Source: Eutreptiella sp. 'Long Island Sound 2002'
Lineage: Eukaryota > Euglenozoa > Euglenophyceae > Eutreptiales > Eutreptiaceae
NCBI GenBank assembly: GCA_964036045.1
Contig: OZ038378.1
Coordinates: 164,173,311 to 164,237,310 of the forward strand
DNA: 64,000 nt
Reading direction: 5' to 3'
Under the pieces are notes generated by a model. It did not search any database and had not been told where the DNA came from. It saw only the letters and a program-made list of their open reading frames with translations. How positions within the stretch are numbered: the first letter of the stretch is position 1; each line of letters starts with the position of its first letter. Positions 11,199 through 22,100 of the stretch are shown here, piece by piece. The translations under genes were made by a program, and so were the position numbers.

Positions 11199-11318
11199 CA
11201 CAGAAAAGGAAAAACCTCTCACCAAGATCATGGCAGAAAAGTAGCAAAAAAAACACTTTGTATTGCATGGAGCCACCGGCTCCTGCTCCAGCGCTCGCGG
11301 AGGGCCTTCGGCGGCTGA
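11199..11318 (+). CDS. Possible terminal exon of the coiled-coil gene
   Basis: After an acceptor-like CACTGCGTCCAG, a frame in phase 0 with exon 2 runs 39 codons to a TGA, giving a basic tail (HRKGKTSHQDHGRKVAKK). Its length is a multiple of three and its phase fits, but there is no domain or conservation evidence. Other downstream exons are equally possible. Confidence 0.25.
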   Translation, partial: HRKGKTSHQDHGRKVAKKTLCIAWSHRLLLQRSRRAFGG

Positions 11319-11559
11319 CCTTAAAGGTCCGTAAGCCGTCACACGTTCTGCGGGGTGCCCTGTGTGCTTCAGGAGGGGCGTGCAGCCGGTGTCCTCAGCC
11401 GGGGGGGGGGGGGTCATCGCTCCCTCCATGCACGGGCCCCAGAAATGTTGGAATGGCGGGGGGGTGTGGGGGCTGTGGGGAGTGCACACCCTCTCCTCCA
11501 AGTGCCCATGCACCTCTGGACCCTGTTGCCTGTGGGGCACAGCCGTCTGTCCAGGCGTC
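11319..11559. other. No gene recognised
   Basis: G/C-rich sequence leading into the minisatellite; nothing specific. Confidence 0.3.
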
Positions 11560-12030
11560 CATGGAGGACGGTCCTCCCCCAAAAGGAGCGGGATCACAGG
11601 CTGGGGGATGGAGTGTCCCACCGCAGCGGTGGCCGCAGTTTCTAGGGTGTCCGTGGCGGATGGTCCTCCCCCCCTAAAAGCAGCGGGATCACAGGCCGGG
11701 GGGACGGAGTGTCCCGCCGCACCGGTGGTCACAGCTTCCAGGGCGGCTGTGGGGGATGGTCATCCCCCAAAAGGAGCGGGATCACAGGCTGGGGGATGGA
11801 GTGTCCCACCGCAGCGGTGGCCGCAGTTTCTAGGGTGTCCGTGGGGGATGGTCCTCCCCCCCTAAAAGCAGCGGGGTCACGGGCCGGGGGGACGGGGTGT
11901 CCCGCCGCACCGGTGGTCACAGCTTCTGGGGCATCCCTGGGGGATGGTCCTCCCCCCCCCCCCTAAACTAAAGCCTAAAGGAGCGGGATCATGGGGGGAC
12001 GGGTGTCCCGACGCGCAGCTTCCGGGGCAC
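11560..12030. repeat. Dimeric minisatellite (~95-bp A/B units, ~188-bp dimer)
   Basis: Five units begin with GATGGTCCTCC or a close form near 11,568, 11,659, 11,755, 11,847 and 11,943. Alternate units share diagnostic features: the A type has CCGCAGCGGTGGCCGCAG, the B type has CCGCACCGGTGGTCACAG. The order is therefore A-B-A-B plus a degraded last unit. Long open frames across it are repeat shadows. Confidence 0.85.
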
Positions 12031-12500
12031 CAGTATGGCCGTCGTTAAGCAAAGGCTTGGCCTGGTGTTGTCCATGCGGGTGGTTTCGAGCGCTGTCCGT
12101 GTACCTCGTGCTTGTGAGGGGTGTCCCCAGGGATGCATTGGAACGGGGGGGGGGGGCACCCCCCCCCTTCCAGGGCGCCCAGCTGCTGTCTCCCTAACGC
12201 CACGTGCCAGCTTCAATGGTATTTGTAACTGACAGTAAACGGCCCCAACCGCTTTGGCAGCCACCTCCAACTGCCTGTCTAATGCATCCTTGCGTGTCCC
12301 CACCTGTTTACCATGCGACACATGGACAACACTCTAGGTGTTTACACCTTCGGGGAGAGACCGGCTGAAGAGTGGTGGTTTTGGGTGGTGGTCAGGTTAT
12401 CAACAAGGTGCGGTTACGCAAGGTGTGGCATGAAATTTGTGGGGGCAAGCGCTCCCTTGGTTAGAACCCCTAATTGGCCCATATCACAATTGTTTCTAAC
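12031..12500. other. No gene recognised
   Basis: Mixed sequence between the minisatellite and the putative transposon; short frames only. Confidence 0.3.
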
Positions 12501-13073
12501 GGGGGGGTCGGGGCGAACTCCTCGTACTCGACTCGATCATGTCGTACCTCGTACCAAGACGGGGAAGAAATGGTAAAAATGGTACGACCCGAGTGTTTGT
12601 TCTTAAATATTTCCTAGCGTAGTACACCAGGTATACCCGGAATGTTGTAGGGAGCAGAATTCAGCTCCCTGGGGCATATGGATTACATCAGACTAAAAAA
12701 AAAAAAAACTCTTGGTATACGAGCATGGGTTGCAAGGGGCAGAATTCAGTTCGGTGGGACGCATGGAATTCATCAGAAAATCAGGGGGGGGGGGGGGGAA
12801 CAGTACACATGTCATCTGAACACATAGGTCGGCTAAAAATGTCGTACCACATTCTTAAAAAGGCAATTTGCAGGGAACTTCCCATGTGAACATATTTTCT
12901 AATGGCACCCCATGCCCTCTTTCACCAATGTACACCACCGGTAGCCCTGGTGCATCATAGGAAGGCCGGATTCCCCCCCTTTTCTGTGTTGGTAAACTTG
13001 TCGTACCTCGTACTTCGGGAATGAAAAAGTTCCATTGATCGGGTCGTCAATTTCGTCCCCCCCCCCCCCCCGG
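12501..13073. mobile_element. Possible non-autonomous DNA transposon with 8-bp target duplication
   Basis: TTTCTAAC occurs at 12,493-12,500 and again at 13,074-13,081, flanking a 573-bp segment. The segment starts GGGGGGGTCGGGGCGAA and ends, on the other strand, CCGGGGGG...GGACGAAA, so the ends are roughly inverted. An 8-bp duplication is typical of hAT elements. Inside, GTCGTACC recurs, and a ~45-bp block with CAGAATTCAG is present twice (near 12,655 and 12,740). The ends are low-complexity G-runs, so the match could be coincidental. Confidence 0.35.
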
Positions 13074-13270
13074 TTTCTAACCCTCTATACCCACACCGCC
13101 AATGAGGTCTTGCGCGCGTAGAGCTCTGGGCTGGGCGTTTGGCTCCGGAGAGTGTACTAGCTCCTTGCCACCACTACTACTTGTGGATCTCCTCTAGGGG
13201 CACCTGCTACCTCTGAGCCAAGGCTGGGGTGGGTGGTGTTTAAGACCTATTACTGAGGAGTTGAGGAACC

Positions 13271-13723
13271 GGAGGCTGAAGTGGCTGGGGAAGTGGATCG
13301 CTCCGGTGCCGTAGGACCGCCGACCCTAGCCAGGATGGCCAGGGTGTCCGCAAGGCCGTCACTGAAGTTCTTAGGCCAATGTGCAGACGTCCCGCATGCT
13401 GGGAGTTGCAAATGGCTGGGGCCCGTGGAGGTGTAAGTACTTTTGGGTGTGCTGGTGGGTGGATTTACCCAAAAGAAGAGCCCCATCCATGGTGGCAGGA
13501 TGGAATGGGCTCCTTCTGGGGGGTTTGGGGCTGTTACCCGGTCTAGCGCCCTTCTCTGCTGCGGGTCGCGGGGGTTGGTGGCCGGAGATAATGGCCTGAT
13601 ACCTGAAATTTGTTGAGAATTTTACCGGGAGTGGGGGTGGCACATGCCGAATACTGAGGACTGTACGGTATGGTACAGTACAGTATGGTGTGGTGCGTTG
13701 CGGTGCGGCACAGTACGGTACAG
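13271..13723. repeat. Satellite-edge unit U, copy 1
   Basis: A ~453-bp block nearly identical to 28,081-28,533 (about six visible differences). Its last 60 bp (13,664-13,723) are 12 degenerate pentamers in exact register with the following satellite (TACGG, TATGG, TACAG, TGTGG, TGCGG and so on), the usual look of the decayed edge of a tandem array. This appears to be the left border of the whole satellite/LINE structure. Confidence 0.85.
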
Positions 13724-14046
13724 TATGGTATGGTATGGTATGGTATGGTATGGTATGGTATGGTATGGTATGGTATGGTATGGTATGGTATGGTATGGTA
13801 TGGTATGGTATGGTATGGTATGGTATGGTATGGTATGGTATGGTATGGTATGGTATGGTATGGTATGGTATGGTATGGTATGGTATGGTATGGTATGGTA
13901 TGGTATGGTATGGTATGGTATGGTATGGTATGGTATGGTATGGTATGGTATGGTATGGTATGGTATGGTATGGTATGGTATGGTATGGTATGGTATGGTA
14001 TGGTATGGTATGGTATGGTATGGTATGGTATGGTATGGTATGGTAT
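13724..14046. repeat. (TATGG)n satellite tract T1, ~65 copies
   Basis: Essentially perfect pentamer repeat between the degenerate edge and the 3' end of element E8. Frames reading WYGMV or YHTIP through it are not genes. Confidence 0.98.
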
Positions 14047-14689
14047 GTTGTTGTTGTTGTTGTTGAGGGCACCCAGCACGTGCCGGCGGGAGAAATTGCC
14101 AGACACGCTCTCCCTGGGCAGGGCGCAAGGGAGCAGTCGGCCGGCGTCACGCTGGCCGGGCGTGTGCCGACGACGACCGAGGGGGGGGGGGGGGGGCGCC
14201 GTGGTGTGGGGGGGGGGGGTGGGGCGCGTGTGGAGGAGGGTGGGGCCACCTGAGGACGTCACCCTGGGGCCCTCCCCCGTCTCGCGGGGGGAGAGTTACT
14301 CGTCCTGTGCGAAGCGGCTGTGGCGGGGGCGGAGGGTGGGGCGGCGACCTTGGGGTGGGGAAGGCACGCCCGGGTCCACGGACAGTCCGCGCCTTGCCCG
14401 AACGTCCCGCCGAGGTGGCCGTTCCTCGTGTGAGGCCGTGGCGTGGCCGGGGGCGCTGGCCCGTGCTTCTAGCCTTCTACAGGGGCGAGGGGAGGCCTGG
14501 GAGTTGCGGTCTGCCGGCGCCTAGTCACCTCTGCTGGAGTTGCGTTGTGGCCGCCTCGTCCCCGGTAGTGCGGGCGCGCGCGCGCGTCGGTCATGGGGGA
14601 GGGAGGGCACAAGGGCGGGAGCACAAGAGCACGAACCTGGGTTCACTGTCGCTGGCGTGCTGTGTTCGGTTCATGTGATGTTCCCTGGT

Positions 14690-15339
14690 GCCTGTCCCTG
14701 TGCCCTGCGTACGGGAGGCCGCGCGGCACAGCCGGCGGGGGGTCGCAGCCCGGGCCGTGCGCGTGGGTAGCGGCGGGCGGCCGGGTGGGACGTGGCGCCA
14801 TGCGGGTGCGGGGCCCGTGGCGGTCGCGGGGGGTCGCGGGCGGTCCAGCCGGCGGTCGGCAGTGGCCCTGAGCGTCCCACACAGTGGGGTCGGTGGGCGT
14901 GCCGGGGGAGGGCGCGTCCTGCAGGTCATGCTGCGGAGGGCGCGCGCGCAAGGGCGTCGGCGTGCCCGGTGCGGGCCCCTCTGCGGGCCGAGGGACCCGC
15001 GGTGAGCTGGTTGCGTTGCCTGGGGGCTGAGGCCGGGGCCGGGCGCATGAGTAGCGGCGGGCGGCCGAGTGGGTGCGGGGGCCTTGGCGGTCGCTGGGAG
15101 GCGTGGGCGGCCCAGCCGGCGGTCGGCAGAGGCTCCAAGGGCCCCACACCGTGGGGCCCGGGGGCGTGCCGGGGGCGAGCGCGCTGTGCAGGCCAAGCTG
15201 CGGGGTGCGCACGTGCGAGGGTGTCGGCGTGCCCGTCGGGGGCCCCCCGAGGGCCGTGGGACCCGCGGCTGGCAGGGAGCGCTGCTCGGGGGCCGAGGCC
15301 GGGGCCGGGCGCGTGGGTAGCGGCGTCAACGGGGTCGAG
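14690..15339 (-). repeat. ~270-bp tandem repeats in the LINE 3' region (E8)
   Basis: Three units carry GGGTAGCGGCGGGCGGCCG or variants (near 14,765, 15,050 and 15,315). On the minus strand the units encode degenerate, partly frame-shifted versions of the ORF2 C-terminal sequence (GHADAL... and PVDPSVWDSQ in intact copies; PTDPTVWDAQ here). The 3' UTR repeats therefore probably arose by tandem duplication of the ORF2 end. Confidence 0.65.
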
Positions 15340-16808
15340 TGGCCCCTGGGTGGGGGAGGATGCCGTGGAACGGTTCCAGGGGAGGGGAGGGCAGCCGGAG
15401 GACTGTGCGAGTGGCGGAAGTGATGGAGGGGGAGGAGAGGACTGCAGCGCGAGAGACGTAGCCGCGGGCGGCCGATGCCTCCCGGAGGGCAAAGGACTGG
15501 GCGGCGAGGTCTTGCGTGGAGAGGGGAAAGGTGAACCGGGTCAGGGAGGTGGGCGTTGAACAGGAGGGCCCGGCCCCCTAGCGAGAGGGGGACCGCGGAG
15601 GCATGCCAGTGCTGGCCGTCGTAGACGAGGTTGGCGGGTTGGGAGGGGGCGCGGAGGGACCGGAGCCAGGCCGTGCGGAGGCCTGAGCCCTGGCCGGAAG
15701 CGGTGCTGTAGTGGGCCTCGTACCTCGGTGGGAGGGCGGGGCGGGCCGAGGCTAAGTCCCAGAGTTCCTGCTCGGCGACCACGTCGGGGGACAGGGCCTC
15801 GAGCCAGGTGCGGGCCAGGGAGACTTGGCCGGCGATGCCGCCCTATTTGTGTGTGAGAAAGGTGAGGGCTGTGTCGCGGAGGGGGGTGGACGCCTGGTCA
15901 CGGGGGTCGGGGAGGGAGAGGACGAAGGCGGGGGTCGGCTGGAGGAGGCGGTCGGGGGGGGGGGCGCAGGGGGCGGCCCAGGGGATGGCGGAGACGGGGA
16001 CAGCCCCGGGCAGTAGCATGCCTTGGAAGCCGACCACACAGCGGGCGGCGATGTCACGAGTGCACACAGGCGGGGCCTTGTGGGGGGAGGTGCAGAAGAA
16101 GTGAGGCCAGTGGTCGGTCGGCGATGTGGGGAGGTCGACGAAGGCGGTGTGAGGCCTGGGGCGTCCACAGTCGGGGCAAGCGGAGGAGGTGACGAGCGGG
16201 GCGTCGGGGAGGGCGGGGTGTAGTGCCCACGCTGAGGTCGGGACTGACGAGCGAGTGTACGCTGGGGACGGGGGGAGGGGGGTTGTAGGCAAGTGGGCGG
16301 TGTCCCAGAAGGCGGTCCACTTGGCGTCCACGTGCAGGGGAGGGGTGCTCCAGAAGGAGGGGTCACCGCGCTGGCGGGGGAAGGAGGCGAGCCAACCGCA
16401 CACCGTGGGGAGGGCGGAGGCGAGGAGCGAGGGGGGTAGCGACGTGGAGACCCGGGCGGCGTGCAGGAGGTCTCGGAGGGGGCCCGGGGGGAGGTCGGCG
16501 GCCGGGGGGAGGCCAAGGGGGAGAAGGTCAGCAGAGTGTGCGCACACGGGGCAGCGCGTGAGGGCAGGGCGCAGAAGCGTGCCGCAGTGAAGGCATATAC
16601 GGGGGGCGGAGGCCGGTGGTGGAGCGGGTGCGCGGGGGGGGGGGCCACGGGCGTGGGACTGGGGACGGGGCTCTGGGGCGGAGAGAAGGTCAGCCCCGGC
16701 GCGGTGGGCGTCGAGTGGGCGGGGGAAGTGGGAGGCGAGGAAAGTCGCCCAGGCTAGGGTCGGGAGGTCGGGAGCGCTGGAGGCGGGGAGCGTGTCTGGT
16801 AGGGCGAG
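15340..16808 (-). pseudogene. ORF2 N-terminal fragment of E8 (zinc ribbon, partial EEP)
   Basis: Directly after the ORF1 TGA the same frame continues without a Met into a zinc ribbon (ICLHCGTLLRPALTRCPVC, C-x2-C...C-x2-C), then a segment with CPDCGRPRP, then the start of an EEP nuclease. A TAG at 15,845-15,843 replaces the Trp of THNWGG found in E7. The frame then resumes with the catalytic-Glu motif DVVAEQELWD, in which this copy keeps the Trp lost in E7. The EEP core is deleted from about 15,530. Confidence 0.65.
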
Positions 16809-17651
16809 TCAGTTGTGTCTGCGGGCACTGGGGAACATGGCGCCGCGGACTGCCCTGCCTGACGAGGGGGCCGAGGGTGTTGTGCGGCCATGGTGCCGCG
16901 GGGAGCGTCGGGGGGAGGAACGGGGGGGTGACTGCTGGCGGCTGCGTTTGGCGGGGCGGGGCTGAGGGTCGCCCGGGACGGGCGGGCGGTGGGAGGGTGG
17001 GGTGTTGAGAGTGGCAGTGGGGGCGTGCCAAGGTTGCCCATCGTCCCGTCTGCCCTGGACCGTAAGGGACCAGCCCTCGTTGTGTTGGATGACGCGCGTG
17101 GGCAGCGAGGCGAAGAGGGAGGTGTGCAGGGCAGGGGCGATGTGGGCGAACGCGTGCCCGCGGCGGGCGTCGGCGTCAGTGACGTACACGACGGTCTGCA
17201 GGTTGTGGGTGAGGGTGACTGCCATGGAGGGGTGCGGGCCTAGGCGGAGGCCTGAGACGCGGACGACGCCGGTGGTGGCTGGCGAGGAGCCGACGGGGGC
17301 GAAGGTGGGGACCGAGGAGGCGGGGGTGGCGCCGGTGGCGGAGGGCGCGGGGGCGCCCGGGAGGGGGGGCTGGCCGAGGAGGGGAGGGGCGAAGAGTGGC
17401 GCGGGCGGGGCGGCGGCGCCAGGGGCTAGCAGGGAGGGCGCTGGCGGTGCGGAGGAGCCAAGGCGGAACCAGTCCAGGTCCGCCGTGGAGCGGGGGGGGA
17501 GGGCATTTTTGGTGTAGGAGATGAGCTCCTGGAACTGGGCCGGGGTGGAGAGTCGGCCACACAGCCGTGCGATGGCTGCGCGGAGGGTGTCGGCGGAGGA
17601 GACGTGTTGGAGGTCCTGGTAGGCCTCTATGGGGAAGGAGGGGGCGCTGGC
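16809..17651 (-). pseudogene. ORF1 C-terminal fragment of E8
   Basis: 281 codons matching the C-terminal part of ORF1 in E7 (shared ADLDWFRLGSSAPPAPSL and VVRVSGLRLGPH), ending at TGA 16,811-16,809. At the E7 position with a premature TAG this copy has CAA (Gln), so the E7 stop is secondary. The Pro/Ala-rich middle and the basic tail (RPAKRSRQQ) would suit an RNA-binding gag-like protein; no RRM or CCHC motif is seen. Confidence 0.7.
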
Positions 17652-17990
17652 TATGGTATGGTATGGTATGGTATGGTATGGTATGGTATGGTATGGTATG
17701 GTATGGTATGGTATGGTATGGTATGGTATGGTATGGTATGGTATGGTATGGTATGGTATGGTATGGTATGGTATGGTATGGTATGGTATGGTATGGTATG
17801 GTATGGTATGGTATGGTATGGTATGGTATGGTATGGTATGGTATGGTATGGTATGGTATGGTATGGTATGGTATGGTATGGTATGGTATGGTATGGTATG
17901 GTATGGTATGGTATGGTATGGTATGGTATGGTATGGTATGGTATGGTATGGTATGGTATGGTATGGTATGGTATGGTATGGTATGGTATG
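17652..17990. repeat. (TATGG)n satellite tract T2, ~68 copies
   Basis: Perfect pentamer array between the truncated 5' end of E8 and the 3' tail of E7. Confidence 0.98.
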
Positions 17991-18639
17991 TTGTTGTTGT
18001 TGTTGTTGTTGTTGTGAGGGCACCCAGCACGTGCCGGCGGGAGAAATTGCCAGACACGCTCTCCCTGGGCAGGGCGCAAGGGAGCAGTCGGCCGGCGTCA
18101 CGCTGGCCGGGCGTGTGCCGACGACGACCGGGGGGGGGGGGGGGGGGGGGCTTGGTGTGGTGGGGGGGGGGGGGGGGAGTGCGCGTGGAGAAGGGAGGGG
18201 TCACCTGTGAGTTACCCTAGAGCCCTCCCCTGTCTCGTGGGGGGAGAGCGTCCCGACCTGTGCGAAGCGGCTGTGGTGGGGTTGGAGGGCTGGGCGGGGA
18301 CCTTGGGGTGGGGAAGGCACGCCCGGGTCCGCGGACACTCTGCGCCTTGCCCGAACATCCCGCCGAGGTGGCCGTTCCTCGTGTGTGGCCGTGGCGTGGC
18401 CGGGGGCGCTGGCCCGTGCGTCTAGCCTTCATCGGGGGCGAGGGGAGGCCCGGGAGTTGCTTTCTGCTGGCGCCTAGTCACCGCTGCACGTGTTGTGGTG
18501 TGGCCGCCTCGTCCCCGGTGGTGCGGGCGCACGCGCGTGTTGGTCAGCGGGGAGGGTGGGCACAAGGGCGGGAGCACAAGAGCACTATAACGGGTATACG
18601 GCTGGTGTCGTGTTGTGTTTGGTCCGGCTGTGGTTCCCT

Positions 18640-19102
18640 GGTGCCTGTCCCTGTGTCCCGCGTGCGGGAGGCCGCGCGGCACAGCCGGCGGGAGGGCCGA
18701 GGCCGGGGCCGGGCGCATGGGTAGCGGCGGGCGGCCGAGGCGGAAGCGGCGCCAAGCGGGCGCGGGGCCCCTGGCGGTCGCGGGGAGGTGCGGGCGGTCC
18801 AGCCGGCGGTCGGCAGTGGCCCCGAGAGCCCCACACAGTGGGGTCGGCGGGCGTGCCGGGGGCGAGCGCGTCGTGCAGGCCAAGCTGCGGGGGGCGCATG
18901 CGCAAGGGCGTCGGCGTGCCCGATGGGGGCCCCTCTGCGGGCCGTGGGACCTGCGGCTAGCAGGGAGCGTTGCCCGGGGGCAGAGGCCGGGGCCGGGCGC
19001 GTGGGTAGCGGCGGGCGGCCTAGGCGGAGGCGGCGACAACGGGCTCGGGTGCCCGAGGCGTGCGCGGGGCGGTGTGTGCGGGCCGGCCGGTGGCCGGTGG
19101 CC
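18640..19102 (-). repeat. ~280-bp tandem repeats in the LINE 3' region (E7)
   Basis: Two units of the same family as in E8 (GAGGCCGGGGCCGGGCGC near 18,698 and 18,983), directly after the ORF2 stop. Confidence 0.65.
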
Positions 19103-22100
19103 TCACTGAGAGTCCCACACGGAGGGGTCGACAGGCATGCCGGGGGCGTATGCGACGTGCAGGTCGGGCAGCAGAGGGCGCACGTGCAGGGCGTCGGCGT
19201 GCCCGATGAGGACCTCACTGAGCACCGAGGGGTTGGCGGCGAGCAAGACGCGTTGCCCGGGGGGGAGTGGCAGCGAGGAGCGGGAGGATGTCCGCGGCCC
19301 GCGACGCGGGGGTGAACACGACGTGGGCCGGGTGCGGCCCCGGGAGAGGCGCCGGGGGGAGCGGGACCACAGGCTGGCGGTCCACCGTGAGGCGCCAAGT
19401 GGCGCAGTGGCGGAGGAGCCAGACTAGGGCGATGATGTGGCGCAGTGTGAGGGGCTGGGTGCAGGGCGGCGCGGGGACGCGCGGCGGGAGGGGGGGGGGG
19501 CGGGGCGGCGACGTGGGAGGGGGCACGGCGGAGGAGTGATGCCAGCGACGTGCGCGTCGTGCTAAGGGTGGAAAGGAGCTCGCGGAGGAGTCCCTCCCGG
19601 CCGGTGCTGTCCAGCAGGGGGGGGGGGGCGCCGTGGGGGGAGGTGGAGTGCCACATGCCCAGCATACTGAACACCAACTGCGTCGGGGGGCCGGGTCGCG
19701 GGGCGGCTGGGAGGTGCTCGGAGAGATACACGGCGGCGGTGGCCGTGCGGAGCTCGAAAGGGGAGACGAGGTGGGGGGAGTGGCCGGCCGTGGCTGCCAG
19801 AACGGGCGGGTGCGTGAACAAGCGCCACGCGAGGAGCAACTGCAGGGCGTAGTGGGGGGGGCAATGGTACTGGAGGTGAGCGGCGGAGTCCGGGTAGGGG
19901 CGGTGACAGAAGGGGCACGTCACTCCCCCATAGCCGGGGGGATGGTCCTGGGAGCGCAGTAGCCGGAGGTGCATGATGCGGTGGAGGGCTAGCGCTGGGA
20001 TATCGGCGCGTTCATACGCGAGGCGGAGTAGGTGAGAGGACCAGCCTGGGGGCAGGGGCCGGAGGTGCAACGTGTGGGTGCGGGTGGTGGTGGCCGCATA
20101 CGCTGCCTCTGCGGCGCGCGCGGGGCTCAGGAAGACCTCGCCCTCACGGAGCGCCACGATGCGGCCGTGGAAGAGTGCGGACCAGGGGAGGGTCCACGGG
20201 GAGGCGGTGTGGAGCCCGCGGCGGGCTAGGGCGTCGGCCTCGGCGTTGAGGGTGGCGAGGTGGCTGGCGGAGCCGGAGTCGTGTTGCGCGGGGAGCCAGG
20301 CTTCGTGCATGCGGAAGGAGGCGGAGAGGAGGGCCGCTCGGTACGGGATGGAGAGGGCGGAGGAGGGGGGTGGGCCGCGGGTGAGGTCGCAGAGCTGGGA
20401 GGCGGTGGAGTCTGAGGCGAAGAGGGCCTCGCCGGACCAGCCACGGAGGGCGAACATGGCGGCTATCTTGGCGATCCACTCTGCGTCGGTGGAGTGACCG
20501 GCGAGGGCGTGGAGGCCAAGCCAGCTGCGGTAGAGGGTGCCGTGATGGGCGGAGTGGCCTGGGCGGTAGGCGAAGGAGGCGGGGGTGTAGGTGGAGGTGA
20601 GCTCGAGGTCGGCGGCTAGGCGGGTCGTGGCGATGGCGGAGGCTCCGCCGGAGACACCCGATTCCACGTCGACGGGGCGGAAGGAGCGTGTGAGGTGCCG
20701 GGGGAGGGGCTTGGTAGGCTTCCCTTTGTAGAGGCCGTAGCGGACGGTCTCGTTGGAGACGCCCGGGGTGCCGGACTCGAGCTGGAGGAGGAGGTGAAGC
20801 ACCCCGAGGTGGACGCCTCCGCCGCTGCGGAAGAGCGCTGCGCGTGCCACGTTGTCAGTGGACACGGCGAGGGAGCGCTTGCCCATGCGGCGGTGGGCGA
20901 GGGAGACGGTGGTGATGAGGGGGGGGGACTGGCGGGCGAGGGCGTACGCCCGGAGGGAGGCGGGAGAATCTGGTCGGGCGTTCGCGCGGAGGGCGTCGCG
21001 GAGGAGGGGGAGAGTGAGATCGGTGGGCGGGTTCAGGAGGGGGAGCCAGGGGTCCGGGGTGCAGCAGGCGGCGTCCACGGAGACGTGCCGGTTGGCAGCT
21101 TGGGATCGGGATTGGGCCGTGACCTCGGCGAGCCGTTCCTCGCGGGTTGCGAGGGTGGCCCCCGGGTGGGGGAGGATGCCGTGGAACGGTTCCAGGGGAG
21201 GGGAGGGCAGCCGGAGGACTGTGCGGGTGGCAGAGGTGATGGAGGGGGAGGAGAGGACGGCAGCGCGAGAGACGTAGCCGCGGGCGGCCGATGCCTCCCG
21301 GAGGGCAGAGGACTGGGCGGCTAGGTCGTGGGTGGAGAGGGAAAAGGTGTACCGGGCCAGGGACCGTAGTAGAGCGGGGGTGTCGGGCGGGTGCGGGAGC
21401 AGCTGGTGCGCGATGAAGTGGTGGGCAGCGATGTATTGGTCGGGGAGGGAGGGGGTAAGGGAGAGCCAGCCCCATGCTAGGTCAAGGGCGGTCGAGAGGG
21501 AGTCCATGTCTTGAAGAGTTGCCAGGCGCCATCGGAACAGACGCCAAGAGTGGGCGTCGCAGGAGCGGTGGTGTAGAGTGACCTGCGCCAGCACCATGGC
21601 GTGCGAGGTGTGGCAGGGGAGGACGTGGTGAGTGTGGGAGGCGATGGGTCCGGTGGCGAAGATGTGGTCGATGGCGGTGGACCGGGGGGAGCCGTGGCGG
21701 GTGGTGAAGTTGGTGGGAGTGGCAGGGCAGACCAGGCGGTGCCACGCCGAGAATGGGCCCAGGGCTCCGAGCGCGGAGGCCAGGGGGGTGCCTGGGGCTC
21801 CCGTGCTGTTGAGGTCGCCCAGGAGGACGCACAGGTCGGGACGCATGCGGGAGCGGAGGTGGTTCATGAGCCTGACCTCGGACACCCACTCGGAGTACGA
21901 GAGGCGCGGGGGGAGGCGGGCGTTGAACAGGAGGGCACGGCCCCCTAGTGAGAGGGGGACTGCGGCGGCAATCTAGTGCGGGCCGTCGTAGACGAGGTCG
22001 GCGGGCTGGGAGGGGGCGCGGAGGGACCGGAGCCAGGCCGTGCGGAGGCCTGAGCCCTGGCCGGATGCGGTGCTGTAGTGGGCCTCGTACCGTGGTGGGA

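Larger units (their letters stand above)
14047..17651 (-). mobile_element. LINE copy E8, 5'-truncated
   Basis: On the minus strand it starts abruptly inside ORF1 (17,651, directly against satellite T2) and ends in the family's common 3' tail and (CAA)6 at 14,047-14,065, directly against T1. Abrupt 5' truncation with an intact 3' end is the hallmark of target-primed reverse transcription. It carries the last ~280 codons of ORF1, the TGA, the ORF2 N-terminus with zinc ribbon, and the start of the EEP domain. It then has two internal deletions: EEP core to EEP-RT linker near 15,530, and linker to 3' UTR repeats near 15,340. RT, RNase H and CCHC are missing. Confidence 0.85.

Noticed and set aside
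13371-14524. Frames of 140-292 codons reading YHTIP or WYGMV
   Set aside because: They are the (TATGG)n satellite read in frames without stops; no coding meaning. The same applies at 17,604-18,220, 27,927-28,296 and 42,562-43,006.
14307-16757. Many long Gly/Arg-rich + strand frames
   Set aside because: Antisense shadows of the Pro/Ala-rich LINE proteins in G-rich DNA.
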